The translations under genes and the position numbers were made by a program. A stretch of DNA of 64,000 bases from Dillenia suffruticosa. Lineage: Eukaryota; Streptophyta; Magnoliopsida; Dilleniales; Dilleniaceae. Below the pieces are notes generated by a model that was given only the letters and a program-made list of their open reading frames with translations, was not told the DNA's origin and ran no database searches. The DNA lies in contig JAVTVX010000002.1 in the NCBI GenBank assembly GCA_033439265.1, positions 4,412,001-4,476,000 on the forward strand, given 5' to 3'. This document shows, piece after piece, positions 37,980 to 49,523 of the stretch (its first letter is position 1; each line of letters starts with the position of its first letter).

Positions 37980-39480
37980 TTGATTTGATACACTGGATAT
38001 TCTTGTCTATCTTATAGCTCCATACAGAATGATACTAGCTAAGCTGAAAAGTTAGTTGTAGGAATTTGTGAACAAGAGATTTATTCATCATAGTGTTTTC
38101 TCTTGGGTACACCGGTTATAGTTGTAAAGAAGAATGATGATTTCTTAAAATTATGTATTGACTATTGAAAATTGAATCAAATTACTATTAAAAACAAGTA
38201 CTCTTTTCCAATAATTAATGATTTGTTTGATCAATTAAGAGGTGTCACAATTTTCTCGAGATTAAATCCCAGATCAAGTGACCATCATATTAGAGTCAAG
38301 AAGGAGGATATACATAAGATAGCTTTGTACACTCATTATGATCATTATGAGTTCTTTGTGATATCATTTGGATTGACAAAAGCTCTCGCGATTTTCACAA
38401 ATTAAATAAATTGTGTTAGACCTTATCTAGATGATTTGATTGTTGTATTTATTGATGATTTTTTGGTTTACTCCAAAAATACAATCCATCATCGCATCAT
38501 CTCTATATTGCTTTTGAAACATTAATGATTGAGAAGTTGTATGCCAAATTGAATAAATGTGAGTTCTGGCTAAACAAAATAATTTTCTTGGATCTCATTG
38601 TCTTTGGTGGAGGACTCTTTGAACATGTTTTCAACTGGTCCACATCTGCTATTATTATAGAGATGCATAGTTTTTTAGATTTAGCCACGCATTATTGCAA
38701 ATTTGTCAAAAATTTCTCCTCAATAGCTCCTCCAATGTATTAAATTGACTTACAAGAATGTACCTTTCAGATGAGATGAGTAAAGTGAGGCTAGCTTTTA
38801 GACTCTAAAGAACCCGCTTGTATCAACTCAATTTTGACATTGTTGGTCAATGGACAAGGTTACATGATTTATAGTGATGCTTCTAGAATTGGTTTGGGTT
38901 ATGTAGGGTAGAGTGTGATAGCATATACTTCTAAACATTTGAAGTTTCATTAGGAGAATTATCTTACATTTGATTTAGAGTTTGTAACCAATATTTTTTG
39001 CCTTAAAAATTTGAAAGCATTACATTTATGGAGAGCATTGTGAGATAATTACTGATTATCAGAGTTTCAAGTATTTGTTTATCCAAAAAGAGTTGAGTTT
39101 GAGACAACGCAAATGGTTAAAGTTACTACAGAACTATGATATTGCCATCCAGTTTTTACTTTGACAACTCTTCAGTTAAGCGAGTATTAAATGATGTCAA
39201 AGTTTAAGTAGTTGAGGATTGATACTGAGCTTATTAGTTAACGATTTTTGTTAGCTAGATTTATGATCCAACAAGACCTATTTGATCAAATTAAGGTGGC
39301 TCAACAAACTGAAAAGATGATTGCTTACCTTGGAGGCGAGATTCTTAAAGGGGGAAGCCTAATTTCAACATATTATATGAGATAATCAGACTTAAGAATA
39401 GATTAGTAGCTCCAAACACACAGTGGTTGAGGAGATTATTTTAGAGAAAGCCCGTAATTCAACATATTAAGTAGTTGTAG
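37980..39480 (+). pseudogene. Decayed gypsy-type polymerase (RT, RNase H), block A
   Basis: Reverse transcriptase landmarks: ITIKNKYSFPIINDLFDQL (38179-38240), HYEFFVISFGLTKA (about 38343-38385) and the catalytic VFIDDFLVYS (38445-38475). These are followed by LYAKLNKCEFWL and FLDLATHYCKFV. RNase H-like VIAYTSKHLKFH is near 38915, and [17 protein letters not shown] near 39065. Many stops and frameshifts. No integrase was recognised. Family: Ty3/gypsy, chromovirus-like by motif similarity. Confidence 0.8.
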
Positions 39481-41008
39481 TTACTTATTTTATAGAGAAG
39501 TTTGCTAAACTCTATATTGATGAGATCATAAAACTATGCCGCACACTGTTATCCATTTTTTTTTATAGATATTTAAGATTTGTCTCTTGATCTTGACAAA
39601 GTTCAGACCAAATTAAGGATTGGACTTGGCTTTTCCCAAGCATATCTCCATAATAAACGGTGTGTACAATACGAATCAACTCCTTTCTTTTTATTTTCTT
39701 TCTAATATTATATTACCTACTTAGCATCACGATTTACCTATCACATGGGTCACGGATATTCTATTCATGCTTTATATTATGACTACTTATATCATTTGGG
39801 GGGCACTGTGGTTCATGCCTTTTTATTATAATGGATTGTTGAGATTTACATTACATGGTTACTTACCTGGCTAGCATCGCAATTATCGTGTTTTATGTAT
39901 CACAAATATCTCAACTCATGCATCAAGGATATCCTATCCACATATTATAAGATATATATATATATATATATATAGACACGCATACACTTGTGTCTTGTGT
40001 GAGATATATATTGTGTACCGGTCTGCTTGCATGTACATGGTTTGCAAGTGTTGAGGGGTGCTTGCTTTGCTAAGTAGGTGTAGCTTACCCCTTCCTTTAT
40101 CATTTTCAGGTGAGAAGCAAAATGAGCTTAGAGATGTGGGTGACGGCTCTTTAACCGATGGATCTTCATCCCAATATCAGACCTTAGCCTTTATTATTTT
40201 AGCTCGTAGACTTCATTAGTTTCCTGTTATGACTTGATATGTTGTGGTTTGAGCTGGCTGTTACCCAAGGACATGCATGTGATGTATGAAACACATTACG
40301 TTGAGGTGTTGGAATTCCATGGCAATTATTCCTTCATCTCGACATGTTTGAGTTACGCTACGTTTTGCATGCTTGCGTCTATTGTTTGTGTTTGAGGGCT
40401 TGGCTTATTTTTAAATAAGTTATGAAATGATTTTAAAAATGTGATTCTTTGGTAAACCACGACTTGAAATTGGTTTAAACAAGTTTTTTTTTTAGCTTTT
40501 TAGAGCAAGTTTTGTCCAGTATTAGACATGAATTTGTTAGATTCTTTTGCAAAATTTCATCAATGAATTTGTGTAAAGATTTTTAAATGGTTTAAATTTC
40601 CTTTCCCTTTCTTATTTTCCTTTTGCATTCTCACATGCGTGGCGGTTTTTTTGCTAGTCAGGCATTGCAAATGATTAATTTTATATGATCCTTCCACATG
40701 CTACTCGCCGAGTTTATTAGGTGGAGCGACACCTTACTAATAAGCCGTCACAGAGAAAAGGTATACTACAAAAGGTTTTAAACGCAATTTTTCCTTTTCA
40801 TTCTAAATCATTTAAGAATGAATTGAAATGCTGACATGGTGTTTGCCACATCAGCCCTAAAAGGAATCATGGCCAAAATGGTCGTGTGATATAATGATTC
40901 TCCTATAAATTGGGTTTTGTACTCGCAAAGAAACAATCGACAATGATATTATTAGCATAAGTGGCCATATGAGAACAATCGAAGTATAATTGTCGGAGTG
41001 CGTTGATA

Positions 41009-44000
41009 AGGCATTGTCTCATGCTGGCTTGTCCATTTTGCATGGTCTTCTACTATTGATCGAAAAAGCAAAACTTTTTCTTGGGAGGGCTTTGATCTAG
41101 TGTGAGGTTGTAATCTAATAAGGCCAGCTTGCGCAATTGAGCCGTAGCTCGATTTTGAACCCTACTAAATGAGTTGGGGTTGAGTACCAAGTTGTTCAGC
41201 ATGCACTTGATAATTATGTATTAATTGTACAAATTATTAGAACTTGGTTCAAACTGAAGACGTTCGTTCGTGATAGGAACTTGAGTTTGAGCTTAACTTT
41301 ATCATTTTCCTTATACTATAAATGAGGCAAATTTGAGGATGTTACTGTTTGAGTAGGGCTTGACATGTTTCTAATCCTTTAATTATCGACCCTCCAACGA
41401 TGAGTCAATTATTGATGTTTTTCTATCCTATCTGACATTTTTTCTAATGATTCTCCTTTTTCAGTTTGTATTTTTATACTTTTGTCTTTATGCATAGGTT
41501 TGTATTAACTTGTTTTCGCAGGCACTCATTAAGAAATTTGATTGAATATGGTTTGATCAAAAAAGAAATCCCTATTTTTTTTTTAATTATTCAGGAGTGT
41601 ATTAGGAATGTTTGATTTTATTATTTTGTCAAAAATAAATTTTTGGGAAAATAATGGACTGGAAGCAAAACAATTAAGGAAAAAAAAAACCTAGTACTTT
41701 TGAGAGCTATTTTAAAAAAGAACTATATAATTCATTAAATTTGCTACAAATCGAATTGGACAATAGTAAAATAGCAATTCAACTATTTATGGTTGATAAA
41801 AAAAGGAAAAATTTTCCAAAAGGAAGGAAAAGAATGATCTCCGAAAGAATCTAGAGGTCATGAAAACCAAAAATTTAAATCAGTGATCAATAAAAATAGA
41901 TCCTCTTAAAGCCTCCATAAGATTCTTGAAGAATTAACAGCACTAGAATTGCTAGGTTATCTTGTGTGATCAAACAAACCACTAGACAATTTTAATCAAC
42001 AGAAGTTGAGTAGCTTGTGTGGTCGACCATGAAGGGCTTTGTAACTAGCTAAACAAGGGGGAAAGATACTAAGGGCACAAGACAGAACAAGATATAAGGT
42101 CTCATTGGTCTCAAACATGAAATAACAAATCTCAGAGCTTGCAAAATTCAAAAGAACAAGCGCTAAACTTCATAAAGAAACCAAAAACTAGGTCAGAGTC
42201 CTTCATAGAATCTATACATCATATAATGATATCCTTCCCAGAATGTATAGCATAAATATTATATAAAATTGCATAACAAGGGTGAGAATCAGAAACTACT
42301 CACAAAATGGCCAAAGTAGGCTTTGAGCATGTCTATCCCTTTCCTTGCAAGGAAGGTAATTGGTCCTAATCCACAAGCGCATTACATCCAATCAATACAC
42401 AAAAAGAACAATAAGGGCTAAACTAGGGTTTGTCGCTTACAAGGACCCAAACCAGGCCCAATGATATTACGGATGTAGAACCCTAAACTCACAAATATAT
42501 GAGGTCAATCATGGTCAGCGAGTAGTGTTATGTCGGAAAGGTGTAATTAACTTAAGTCTCAAACATCTTCAATTATGAAAATGATTAAAAAGGAGTTTTT
42601 GTTGAATAAGGTGATAAAGAAAAAGAACAAGAGATGTAAATAAATGAAACTAAACCAACTTAATCTATCATTATTGGTATGGATAAGGGATGTAGGCGCA
42701 CCATATGAATCATACTTGCAGTCTTGATCTAACATGGAGTGCACATGTTGTATGTAGGGATTTGCGGAACAAACTCTAAATATGTATGTCTCTAGATATA
42801 AACTACACAATCTAACATGGAGTATTCATCATTTGTTCTAATTAACAACAATGAAAAGTTATGCACTGAAATGCAATGAATGACATAATGCATCTAGTTG
42901 TAGAATGAACCATACATGTGTTGAAATGTGATGAATGACAAGTGTTAAATCAAAGAGATAGAGTTCACTATTGATTTGATATCAGATACTTTGTCTATCT
43001 TTATGGCTCCATATAGAATGGTACTAGTTATGCTAAAATAGTTAAAAACTTAGTTGCAGGAAATTGTGAACATGGGATTTGTTGTCCTAGTTTTTCCTCT
43101 TGGGATACATCAGTTGTAGTTGTAAAGATGAAACATAGTTTCTTGAGATTGCTTATTGACTTCTCAAGAACAAATACCCTTTGCCATAATTAATGATATT
43201 TTTTATCAATCAAGAGGTGTCACAATTTTCTCCAAGTTAAATCCCAAATCAAGTAACCATCAAACTAGGGTTAGGAAAGAGGATACACATGAGCATTTTG
43301 CACTCACCATGGCCGGTATGAGTTTCTAATGTTGTCATTTGGGTTGACAAAAATTATAGAGGGGTGCATAGTTTCCTAGGTTTAGTAGGGAATTATCACA
43401 AATTTGTTAAGAATTTTTCCTCGATAGCTCTTGCACTTACTAGATTGACGTGCAAGAATGCACCTTTCAGATAGGTTGAGTAATGTGAGGCTAATTTTCA
43501 AACTTTGAAGAATTGGCTTGTATCGGCCCAATTTTGACATTGTCAATCAATGGATGAGGTTACATGATTTATAGTGGTGGTCCTATGAATGGTTTGGGTT
43601 GTGTAGGACAGGATGTGATAGCATATACTTTTAGACAATTGAAATATTATGAGGAGAATTATCTTACACATGATTTAGAGTTTATAATTAATATTTTTTG
43701 TCTTAAAAATTTGGAAGTATTACCTTTATGGTAAGCACTATAAGATAGTTATTGATTATCAAAGTTCAAGTACTTGTTTACCCAGAAATAGTAGAATTTA
43801 AGATAACATAGATGGTTAGAATTATTAAGAGACTATGATTTTACAATCCAGTTTCACTATGACACACAAGTGTAGCTTAATCCTTTATCATTTTCAGGTG
43901 AGCAGCAAAATGAGCTTAGAGATATGGGTGACGGCTCTTTAACGGAGGGATCTTCATCCCAATATTAGACCTTAGCCTTTATTTTAGCTCCTAGACTTCA

Positions 44001-44789
44001 TTAGTTTCCTGTTATGACTTGACATGTGGTTTGAGGTGGTTGTAACCCAAGGACAAGCATGTGATGTATGGATGACTTTATGTTGGGAGTCCATGGGCAA
44101 TTATTCCTTCGGCCTCGACTTGTTTGAGTTACTTTGTGTTTTGCATGCTTTGGATGACTCTTGTACATTGTTTGTGTTTGAGGGCATGGCTTATTTTTAA
44201 ATAAGTTATGAAATGATTTAAAAAATGAGATTCTTTGCTAAACTACTACTTGAAGTTGGTTTAAATAAGTTTTTTAGCTTTTTAGAGCAAGTTTTTTCCA
44301 TTTTTAGACATGAATTTGTTTGATTCTTTTGCAAAATTTCATCAAAGAATTTATAAAAAGGTTTTTAAATGGTTTAAATTTCCTTTCCCTTTCTTATTTT
44401 CCTTTCGTCTTCTCACATGTGTGACGGTTTTTTTTCACTACTTAGGCATTGCAGATTATATGGTCCTTCTACATGCTACTTGCCTAGTTTATTAGGTGGA
44501 ACGATAGCTGACTAAGATGCCGTCACAGAAAAAGATATATTATGAAAGGTTTTAAATGCATTTTTTTTCTTTTCATTCTAAGTTATTTCAGAACGGATTG
44601 AAATGCTGATACGGCATTTGCCATATCAACCCTAAAAGGAATCATGGCCAAAACGGTCGGGTGATATAATGATTCTCCTATAAATTGGGGTTTGTACTCG
44701 CAAAGAAACAATCGACAATGATTCTATTCGCGTAAGTGGCCATATGAGAACAATCGAGGTATAATTGTCGGAGCGCATTAATAAGCATC
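41009..44789 (+). repeat. Tandem block, copy B (shorter, without SINEs)
   Basis: Direct repeat of block A. It lacks both SINEs, about 0.9 kb corresponding to 39170-40070, and part of the polymerase. Its sequence at the SINE sites is uninterrupted. The copies have diverged with many small changes, so the duplication is not recent. Confidence 0.82.
43000..43860 (+). pseudogene. Decayed gypsy-type polymerase, block B
   Basis: Parallel to the block A remnant but with a large internal deletion: fragments matching RYEFLMLSFGLTK (about 43315) run almost directly into HSFLGLVGNYHKFV-like sequence (about 43365). Stops are frequent. Confidence 0.7.
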
Positions 44790-45627
44790 ATATTTTGTTA
44801 TCCAAACTATATTTGATACTCATGCAAGTGGCTATCGATAGATCATCTAGCAGTGTCTAAGGGTTACCAAACCAGACATCAAACATCGGTATCATTTGCA
44901 TTCGTTATGATAGTTATTTTCATCTTCTTTTATCTATTTAACAGCATGTTGAAAGTATTTAAGAAGCGAATATTATTGCATTTTCCTCAAAAATTTTGTG
45001 CGCATCACCTCACACAAGCAATAAACTTAAGTTCTCCAAATGAAGAGAGATCAAGCACCCTTTTTAAAAGTAATCAATAGAAATACCATTTTAAAAGTAA
45101 CCTCTAGTAAAACTTTTAATTTCATTGGCATTTTGAATAATCGACGCTAAAACTTTTAGTGGTGCCTCATATACTAGCGGAAGCAATGGCTCTAGTCCAG
45201 TGGTTGATGAAAATTTTACTAGCACTTCTTGCATAATCTACCAGCTATTTGTACCACCAGTAGAAACCCCAATATTTTGTAGAAATTTTTGGTAGGTGAT
45301 AGAGATCGATTATCAAACCGTATCGAAACAGGATAAACAGCGGAAAGAGATACAAATACACAACCAAAGACAAGACAAACATTAACAACTAAATGAAAGA
45401 AGATACGGGGAGAAGCCAAAGGAAGCTCAAATATGGGGCAATTACATAGTGTGCGAGGTAAATCGGTCCTCACTTGCATAAATCATAAATATATAATCTA
45501 TGATATGCATAAAATTATAAATTATGCACTCTTACTAAATAAAAAATTAAAAAAAAGTACGTATGAGTCGAGAGCATTAAATAATCTCTCTACAAAACCA
45601 TCAAATAGTCCCTCTAATAAGAAAGAA

Positions 45628-45658
<31 letters not shown>

Positions 45659-46361
45659 TTCTCTTTTCCTTTCCCAATAACCAAACTGTGGGGGGAAAAT
45701 CTCTTCCCCCTACCCCAAAGACAAGGATTTTTGATTTCACGTTTCTAGTACAAGTTTAAAAACGTTTGCAACAAAAGTATTAATGACATTTTTCAAATTT
45801 CAAAATTTAAAATGTTACCAAGAGAATCATAGTTTAAGGATATAATTGGAAATATCATTAAACCATAGGCTTTCCGCTTTTACTTTATTAAATAATTACA
45901 TATTGACAACCGATGAAACACCAAAATCATGTGTCTTTCGAAGATTACTTGCAATATGAAAGAGGCGAAACAAATGATAACAAACATGACCCAATCGGAT
46001 GCGACTCTGAAAGCTAAAAATGTTCATGAAAATTATTTTAAGCGTTATGAGGGCTACATAGATATTTGTTTATTTATTTTGCTCAGCAATGGTGAGAGTG
46101 ACAAGGCTTAAACACATGACCTTTGTCATAGGTAAAAGTTTGGGGTCATTAGATGACCATTTGAATCAACCCTTTTCTGGTTCGTAGCTAAGAAATGTTG
46201 TATCTTGTTTGTTAGTTTAGCTATTTGTCAACCATAAGGATTAAATGACACTTCTACTCTGAAATAATCCGAGGCCAAAATGAGGGTGATATATACAAGA
46301 TTCTAGTCATTAAACACCTCGTTTGCAACGTCCTTAATGGGGTTGGTGCATGACTTCTCAC
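44790..46361. other. Intergenic DNA upstream of NF-YB, nothing recognised
   Basis: AT-rich sequence with a (TA)n run at about 45635-45659. Several 60-108-codon frames show no recognisable domain. Confidence 0.55.
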
Positions 46362-46448
46362 TCTCTCTCTCTCTCTCTAAACTAAACTCTCTATAAATCC
46401 AAAACAGTGGCCTCTTTCCTAACTTAAGAGGTCAAGAGCAAACAGGCT

Positions 46449-46482
<34 letters not shown>

Positions 46483-46508
46483 AAGAGAAAGAGAGAGAGA
46501 GAGAGAGA
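46362..46508 (+). promoter_or_regulatory. NF-YB core promoter and GA-rich leader
   Basis: A (CT)n tract (46362-46378) precedes a TATA box TATAAAT (46392-46398). The presumed leader (46450-46508) is almost pure GA repeat up to the ATG. CT/GA tracts around the start are common in plant promoters. Confidence 0.6.
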
Positions 46509-47346
46509 ATGGCTGATGATGGGGATTATTATGATTTTTATGGATACTCTCAGCTGAACTACGGTAATCTGTATATATCATCAGTTTTAGAATTATACAT
46601 TTATTTATATATTCAAGCTGATGAAAGTTTGACTTTTTTTTTTTTTTTTTTGCTTCTCACCATTACTAATACTTTTGCATGCAGGAGATGCCTTTTCATT
46701 TCTTCTCAACTTTGTTGGGAGAAAAATGAAAGACATACATCATCTTTTCAATTTTCTTCACTCTTACATTTTTTTTTCTTTTTTTCTTTTTAATTTGATC
46801 TCTTCATTTGTCTTTTGGTTTGATGATAGCCTTTCTTTCTCATGCAAATTCAATTAATTTTCAATTTGAAGCTAATTTTAGGGTTTGGGTCTTTGAATGA
46901 CTTTTATGTTTTGTTATTAAACATGGTTCATTCTCTGCAAGAAAAAAAAATTCTTGTTCTGATCCTTTGGATCCATATCTTCTCTGTCTATCTCTCCCAT
47001 TTCTGGTTTGATCTTTCATTCTTTTGTGAATTAAATTCTTCTTCTTCTTATAAAAGTGCTGCTCTTTTTCAGTTTTCTTAATAAAGTATCATATGGCCTG
47101 CAAAACGTTCATAAACAATTCGACAAAATGAGAAAAACTCAGGTTTTTGTTTTTTTCTTTATAAAATCAGGATCAACAATTTTAAGTCATTCAGTCAACT
47201 CAATCACTTCCCTTTTGTTCTTGGATAACAAACGCAGATTTTTGTATATGCACATTGGGTAAAGATCCTTCAACAATCTAGAGTGTGTTCCTTAGGTTTC
47301 CTTAAGGTCTTCTTCATCTTCTCCTCCTCTTCTTCTTCTTCTTTGT

Positions 47347-47377
<31 letters not shown>

Positions 47378-48921
47378 AACATTGAAGAAACACCTAATTT
47401 TTAGTTTTGATTCATTTCTACGTAGTAAAGTGTGGAGGAGAGTGTGGCCAATGTACTAATTTGTTGGCAAGTGCAACAGGGAAACTTGACCTTCGAGTGT
47501 GGTTGTGATGTATTTAATTTTGCATGGATAGTGACAAACATAAATCAAAACAAAAGTAGATCCTTTTTCCTCTAATTCTGCCTTCTCTTTTTTTCTTCAT
47601 CTTCCTAACCCCTTTCTTCTCTCTTTCTTGCTCCGCCATGGGGTGACCTTTGCTGTGTTTGCCAACCCTAGCATGTGTTTCTTCTCTCTTTTTTCAGTTT
47701 CTTACAGATGAAATTTCAAACCATTATTTGTCATATGCCATTTTTTTATATTCATAAATCATTTTTCTGGAAAAAATTAGGGTTGCGTTAGTTAGAAAAG
47801 AAAAGGGAAAAGGGTGAAATTGCCCACATGGCTCATTCACTAAGCATCTATTTAATGGCTATGGACCCCACAATAAAAACTTCTAATTTACCTTTTATGG
47901 CTGTATTCACAATTAGAATGATCATCTTAGTGATTGCATTATTTTTTCGTATATTTTAGCAAAATAACAATTAAAACTTTACTCCAATTCAAACAAAATT
48001 TAACCCCTTTTACCAAAAAGTGAATAAAGTTTAACTGAAAACTATGTTGTTTACAAAAGACAAGTGTGGATTTGGTGGGATATGTTCTGATGTATGTTTT
48101 TGTGAGGAAAGTTTTTTCCTTGGCTTATGGGTTTTTGTTGCTTTTTAATTATAATAGATAACACTACCACCTTTGGAGAGCATAACATTTTTCCCCTTCA
48201 TGAACACCCAAATCACCCCTTCATGAGCACCATCACCGCCAACAGTGTGCCGCCACCACCACCACCACAGCCACAGCCACAGCCACAGGAGAGCAACACG
48301 CGAGAACCAGACCAGTACGTGCCAGCAGCCAACATGATCAGGATCATGCGGAAGATCCTCCCACCAGAGGCCAAAATCGCGGAGGACTCCAAGGAAACCA
48401 TCCAGGAATGCGTGACCGAGTTCATTAGCTTCATAACTGGCGAGGCCAATGACCGGTGCCGCCGCGAGCTCCGCAAGACCATCACGGCTGAAGACTTGCT
48501 CAAAGCCATGGAGAAGCTTGGGTTCAATGAATACCTTGAGCCCCTCGCCATCTACCTCAACCGCTACCGCATTCAAGTTGAACGTCCTGGAATCCTCCAG
48601 CAGCAGCAGCAGAGTGAGAATGCTGTTGTCCATGCAGAGAACTTTCCGGGTTTTGATTTGGGGTTTGAGCAATATGGGTACCGCCCCATGTTTACCCCGA
48701 AAACTCTTAAGGAGTTTCTGATGAGCGGGCCGGGTCAAGTTGGGGAAGTACCAAACGGTTTTGGGTATGGGTTGCTGGGAGGGAGAGACATGCCTAAGGC
48801 CTACTTGGGGAGTGAACAAGTTGATGCGGCAGCTAGCACCTCCTCTTTTTCTGATTTTCCTGCTTTTGGTAGTGGTTTTGAATTTGATGATCCGCTTTTT
48901 CAGTTTAATTATCCAAAATAG
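46509..48921 (+). CDS. NF-YB: Nuclear factor Y subunit B (CCAAT-binding histone-fold protein)
   Basis: Exons 46509-46563 and 48158-48921, intron GT-AG. The split codon G|AT restores the frame, giving 272 aa starting MADDGDYYDFYGYSQL. The histone-fold domain is about residues 69-156: DQYVPAANMIRIMRKILPP, then ETIQECVTEFISFITGEAN, RKTITAEDLL and EPLAIYLNRYR. A proline/glutamine stretch (50-62) precedes it and a glutamine run follows it. Family knowledge: NF-YB pairs with NF-YC and then NF-YA to bind CCAAT boxes. At residue 94 (KIAEDSKE) an acidic residue occupies the place where most NF-YBs have Lys and the embryo regulators LEC1/L1L have Asp, so a LEC1-like role is possible but not shown. Unusually, Lys134 sits where the family normally has Trp. 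If exon 1 is wrong, Met at 48223 would be the fallback start. Confidence 0.88.
46564..48157 (+). other. NF-YB intron 1, with a second CT/GA tract
   Basis: A 1.6-kb intron. At 47305-47371 it holds a CTT-rich stretch followed by (GA)n, resembling the gene's own leader. No element borders seen. Confidence 0.5.
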
Positions 48922-49297
48922 AAGAGGATACATCTATCATGAGTCACCCTTTTAATGATGTATGAGTTTAACTTTTCTAATGAATACTTTGATCTTATTA
49001 TAGAATATATATATCCAAAATGATTAAAATTTTGCGATTCAGCTCTCCATCTCTCAAATATTACTAATTGTCCCCGGTTTGACTCAAAAACTATTTGTAT
49101 GTCATTCTCGAAAATTACTTTTTTATCACTCTATTTAATATTAAAAAAAAAAATCTGTCTTCCATGACAATAACCTTAATAAAACGAGACACCTTTCACC
49201 TGCAAACTAAAGCATTATCTTTTTAGATGAGAAAGAGATAATTGGTCTCCGTTATAGCTTTATTAACATTATTAAAAAAGGATTAATAAATTTTATA
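48922..49297. other. NF-YB 3' flank, nothing else recognised
   Basis: Probable 3' UTR and AT-rich spacer before the SINE. Confidence 0.45.
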
Positions 49298-49311
49298 AAT
49301 TACAAAACATT

Positions 49312-49402
49312 TATATATATATATATATCGAAAAGATTCAAACTCGAGATCTTTACGAAAGAAACGAAAGATACAAGTTAAACTATAACTCATTAACATT
49401 AT
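49312..49402 (-). repeat. Short tRNA-like SINE (family II) between NF-YB and NMNAT
   Basis: A 91-bp insertion between perfect 14-bp repeats AATTACAAAACATT (49298-49311 and 49403-49416). On + it starts with a TA-rich tail and reads TCGAAAAGATTCAAACTCGA. It aligns with the copy at 9170-9267. Confidence 0.8.
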
Positions 49403-49523
49403 AATTACAAAACATTATTCCAAATACAACGATCACGCACTTGTTTATTACTTTGTTCAACAATTAAGAATTGCATAATTATTGCATAGAGGAAGTCAAA
49501 CTTGAAATTGAGGGGAGCATCAT

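Larger units (their letters stand above)
35468..41008 (+). repeat. Tandem block, copy A (gypsy-derived)
   Basis: This about 5.5-kb stretch is repeated in direct orientation, in shortened form, at 41009-44789. The shared start is 'ctggcttgtcca' (35481 and 41025); the shared end is 'ataattgtcggag' (about 40990 and 44762). Between lie a 2.5-kb non-coding part, decayed gypsy polymerase, and a 1-kb tail that includes GTGACGGCTCTTTAAC. Copy A contains two SINEs absent from copy B. Confidence 0.85.

Noticed and set aside
46675-46857. Frame read through the start of the NF-YB intron
   Set aside because: Poly-T-rich intron sequence; the spliced model gives a coherent protein.
48145-48933. Long minus-strand frame (262 codons) opposite NF-YB
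   Set aside because: Mirror of a strongly biased coding exon; the + strand has the histone fold, splice sites and promoter.
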